NCBI GenBank assembly: GCA_023078555.1
Contig: CM041198.1
Coordinates: 522,856-586,855 of the forward strand
DNA from: Ulva prolifera
Lineage: Eukaryota > Chlorophyta > Ulvophyceae > Ulvales > Ulvaceae
Length of the DNA stretch: 64,000 nt
Reading direction: 5' to 3'
The notes beneath the pieces are model-generated. The model was given only the letters and a program-made list of their open reading frames with translations, did no database searches and was not told the origin of the DNA. Shown here in pieces: positions 61,259-64,000 of the stretch; the stretch's first letter is position 1, and each line of letters begins with the position of its first letter. The position numbers were made by a program, and so were the translations under genes.

Positions 61259-63998
61259 ATGGCAACTTTGACCATTGAGCAGCGCCACACAGTTATCTGT
61301 GATGTGGGCAACAGTACGCTCTCCCAGCCTGTGTGCTGTTTGTTCGGCAGCTGCGTTTGTTGTGTACCACCGAGGCACAATGACTTCATGTTGCATTGCA
61401 GGCTCGCTAAAAGCTGGATTCGCTGGGACCTTGTACCCAGGAACGTTTGTGCCGTGCCGAGTGCAGAAGTCAACAACCGACGGGGTGGGAGCAGGATCGC
61501 GTACTGTGTACACGCCCGTCGTTGAATACGATTGGTCGGATCGAGGACGATACGCGGACAATGTTTTCAACCCCTGCGTTAACGGGGTCGTGGATGACTG
61601 GGAGGCTATGCATTGTGTCTGGCAGAGGGCATTCGATCAGTTAAAGGTTGGTTTACGCCGATCATGCCAGATTCAATTTCCATGATCCACATAATTTCTT
61701 GCGTTTTTGGAAACCAGCTTGAGATGCACAAGGAACTGTGCTGGCATGTGCAGGTGGACGCTCGGAGCAGCCGGATCCTGGTGAGCGACCCGCCCCTGAA
61801 CTTGGCCAGGAACCGCGAAAAAATGGTGGAGGTGATGTTTGAAGAGTTTGGGTTCTCACAACTCATGCTGCAGCCGCAAGCTGTGCTGGCTCTATACTCT
61901 CAAGGTGTGACAGTCTTCTTCCTGCAGCACACGCCCGCAAGATCTCGTGCGCAGCACCCTGGCACTTGTTCCAGACTTGATCATCATGCATGCACACCAG
62001 TGCAACCCCTTCAGGCCCATGAACGCTGGCATATTGTTAGATCAACCAGCGACCCCCCATCGCAGGCCTGGCTGGCCAACATGTCTAAGCCCTCTGTGTA
62101 AAATAGTCCGCCTGCGGGTGCATGGCCGATGCCAAGTTTGGCGTGGCAGGATTTTCGACCTGCTTCTCTCTTTCCGCATCAGAGCTCACATTCAGATGCA
62201 AGTTGCAAGCTGATACGACTTGCCATCCACTGACGCGGTGCCTGCAAATCAGGCCGCAAGACAGGACTCGTGGTAGACTCTGGGGCTGCAGTAACCCACA
62301 TTGTGCCTGTCTTTGAGGGCATCTCCGACCCCCACCAGATCAAGCGCTTGAATGTGGCCGGGGATCATGTCACCAAACGCCTCGCCAACCTGCTCTGCAT
62401 GCGGGGGTACAGCATCAGCTCTGCCCACGTCACCTCCGGGGTGCTGCAGCGCCTGAAGGAGCGCTGCTGTTACGTCGCCGTTGACTATGCACAGGAGCTT
62501 TCGGTGCGCCCACTGCTTCCCCGTGCATGCACAGGTGTATCAAACATGCTCCTGCTGTTTTGTTTTTCTTTGGGTTTACTCGGCCAGGAACCGCAACTGG
62601 GGGGAACACCTCCGCTGCGAGCGCTGCGCCGCATCTGTGATCGCTCGTTGCAGCTGGTGGCGGTGGCCAGGCAAAACACGACGACCTGGCCTCAGAGGCC
62701 AGCACTGTGTCGATTTTACAGCACATACACCAAGAGCTGGCAATCAAGCACGGGTCCAGCCGATGCTGCCCCAGTATTGGAGACCACGAGTCCGCCTGCT
62801 TTGACCACTGTGTTGACGCCGCAGCGGGTGTGGCAGCATTGACACGCACCATGGCGTGTTCGAGCGATTGGAGCATCCCCTCTTCCGCCGTAAGCATGCT
62901 GCCATAGCCTCGAGGCACCCCAGACACTACATGCATGGTCCCCCGTGCTGCTTCAAATGCCACGAGCGTCCACCGCAGGAATTCCGCTGCCGCTGTTCTC
63001 AGGCGTCATCGCGTCCCCCAGCGACGTGGTCCGTGCACATGTACGTCTACGGCTGCGGCCATGTTGACGAGCGCTGCAGCGCTCACGCTGCGCGGTGGTG
63101 CAGGTCGCGCAGCAGACGACATGTCTTGCGGCGTCGTACGACCTCCCGGACGGGCAGCGCGTGCGCATCGCGAGCGAGCGCTTCCTCGCGGCCGAGGTGC
63201 TCTTCCAGCCGGGTGTGATGGGCTACGAGGCCGTCGGGCTGAGCGAGGCGGTGCACGACTGCATCGCGGCGCTGCCGATCGACTGCCGGCGCGCGATGTA
63301 CGCGACCGTGCTGCTCGGCGGCGGCACGATGATGCTGCCGGGGCTCTCCACACGCCTCGAGCGCGACCTGCGGGATCTGTACCTCGAGCGCGTGCTGCAG
63401 GTGTGCGCGCGGTGTTTGTGCATGCGTTCGAGCCGCGGGCTGCGCGTCCCCTGCAGCACCTGTCATCTGTCGCTGTGACATCTCCAGAGGCCGGCGGCTG
63501 GCCCTGCAGGCAGGGCTGGTGAGGCGTTGGCTTCGGTTTTGGTTGAACGGTATCAAAGGCTGATCTACCATACTCGCTCTGCGCAGGGAAGATCTGCATG
63601 AGCAGACGGCAAACCGCGAGTGCAGTAGCATGTGGTGCAGCAGATGGCCCCCTGACAGAGCGAGCGCTTGCGTGCCCCCCCCTCCCTGGGCTGCAGTGGG
63701 CTTCCCCACATGGGCTGGATCCACACGTTGTGCAACTGTCCATGGACTGCTGGTGGAGCATCAGGTAACATGCAGGGTCGGAGTGTGTGACAGTGCAGCG
63801 GCTGGCATGCAGGGCGATCCAGCGGGCCTGGCGAAGTTCAAACTCAGCTTCGATGAGCCTCCGCTTCGGCAGCACATGGTGTACAATGGCGCCTCCATTC
63901 TGTCAGAGATCATTGCTGATGTCGATGAGTATTGGATATCTCGGGCAGATTATGAAGAGGACCCGCAGGGAGTCTTTGCGAGGTGCAATGCAGTCTAG
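61259..63998 (+). CDS. ARP2: Actin-related protein 2 (ARP2), complete but divergent
   Basis: Subunit of the Arp2/3 complex, which nucleates branched actin filaments. Six exons, all phases closing: 61259-61313, 61402-61646, 61754-61904, 62253-62503, 63104-63400, 63813-63998; 394 residues (human ARP2 394, yeast 391). Family-specific features include VDARSSRILVSDPPLNLARN, REKMVEVMFEEFGF, QAVLALYSQGRKTGLVVDSG, LYLERVLQGDPAGLAKFKL and PPLRQHMVYNGASILSEI. The nucleotide pocket is altered: the first phosphate loop reads CDVGNSSLKAG (usually CDNGTGFVKCG in ARP2) and the second DSGAAVTH (usually DSGDGVTH), while the actin-equivalent Q137, D154 and H161 remain. Exon 5 is far richer in GC than exons 1-4. 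ARP2 identity rests on the C-terminal half and is strong; ATP binding may be weakened. Confidence 0.92.
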
Positions 63999-64000
63999 CT

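Overview
The window looks like nuclear DNA of a photosynthetic eukaryote, most likely a green alga. The genes are broken by many short introns (GT..AG, acceptors nearly always ending GCAG, donors very often GTGCG). Several recognisable products belong to the green lineage or to plastids: a CCB1-type cytochrome b6f assembly factor, an NSI/GNAT2-type plastid acetyltransferase, an XEG113-type extensin arabinosyltransferase and a BP-80-type vacuolar sorting receptor. The plastid proteins start with transit-peptide-like sequence and show no leading ER signal, which fits a primary plastid. I cannot name the genus. Exon-intron models were made by hand from protein-family homology and checked by splice phase; where phases did not close I say so.

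Thirteen genes are supported. From left to right: (1) the 3' end of a Cu(I) P1B-type ATPase (+, to 4441); (2) an ALKBH1-type dioxygenase (+, 8324 to about 10449); (3) an 11-exon gene for an Apaf-1-like winged-helix/helical-domain/WD40 protein that has no visible NB-ARC ATPase (+, 13809-24154); (4) a UBE2G/UBC7-type E2 (-, 25567-26975); (5) a RING protein with two SUMO-interaction motifs, probably a SUMO-targeted ubiquitin ligase (+, 28067-29236); (6) a plastid FUN14-domain protein (-, 31671-33516); (7) the XEG113-like GT77 enzyme (-, 34825-38087); (8) SRP9 (+, 38908-39320); (9) CCB1 (-, 40415-42363); (10) the NSI-like acetyltransferase (+, 42788-45725); (11) the vacuolar sorting receptor, with a very long C-terminal tail (+, 46867-55936); (12) a BTB-BACK protein (+, about 56.9-59.9 kb); (13) a complete but divergent ARP2 (+, 61259-63998).

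The outer parts (about 0-24 kb and 47-64 kb) are GC-rich, with Ala/Arg/Gly-rich proteins. The middle (about 24.5-46.5 kb) is closer to 50% GC and holds small housekeeping and plastid genes, several as divergent pairs (E2/RING, GT77/SRP9, CCB1/NSI). In the outer genes GC content often rises from 5' exons to 3' exons.

No viral element, autonomous transposon, CRISPR array, rRNA or tRNA was recognised. The most structured non-coding DNA is the 2.9-kb third intron of the Apaf-like gene. It holds a cluster of foldback sequences, including a perfect 114-bp inverted repeat whose loop is an inverted copy of the adjoining flank. By function the genes cover copper export, nucleic-acid demethylation, ubiquitin/SUMO signalling, protein targeting (SRP, vacuole), plastid biogenesis, cell-wall glycosylation and actin nucleation; nothing suggests that they form one pathway.
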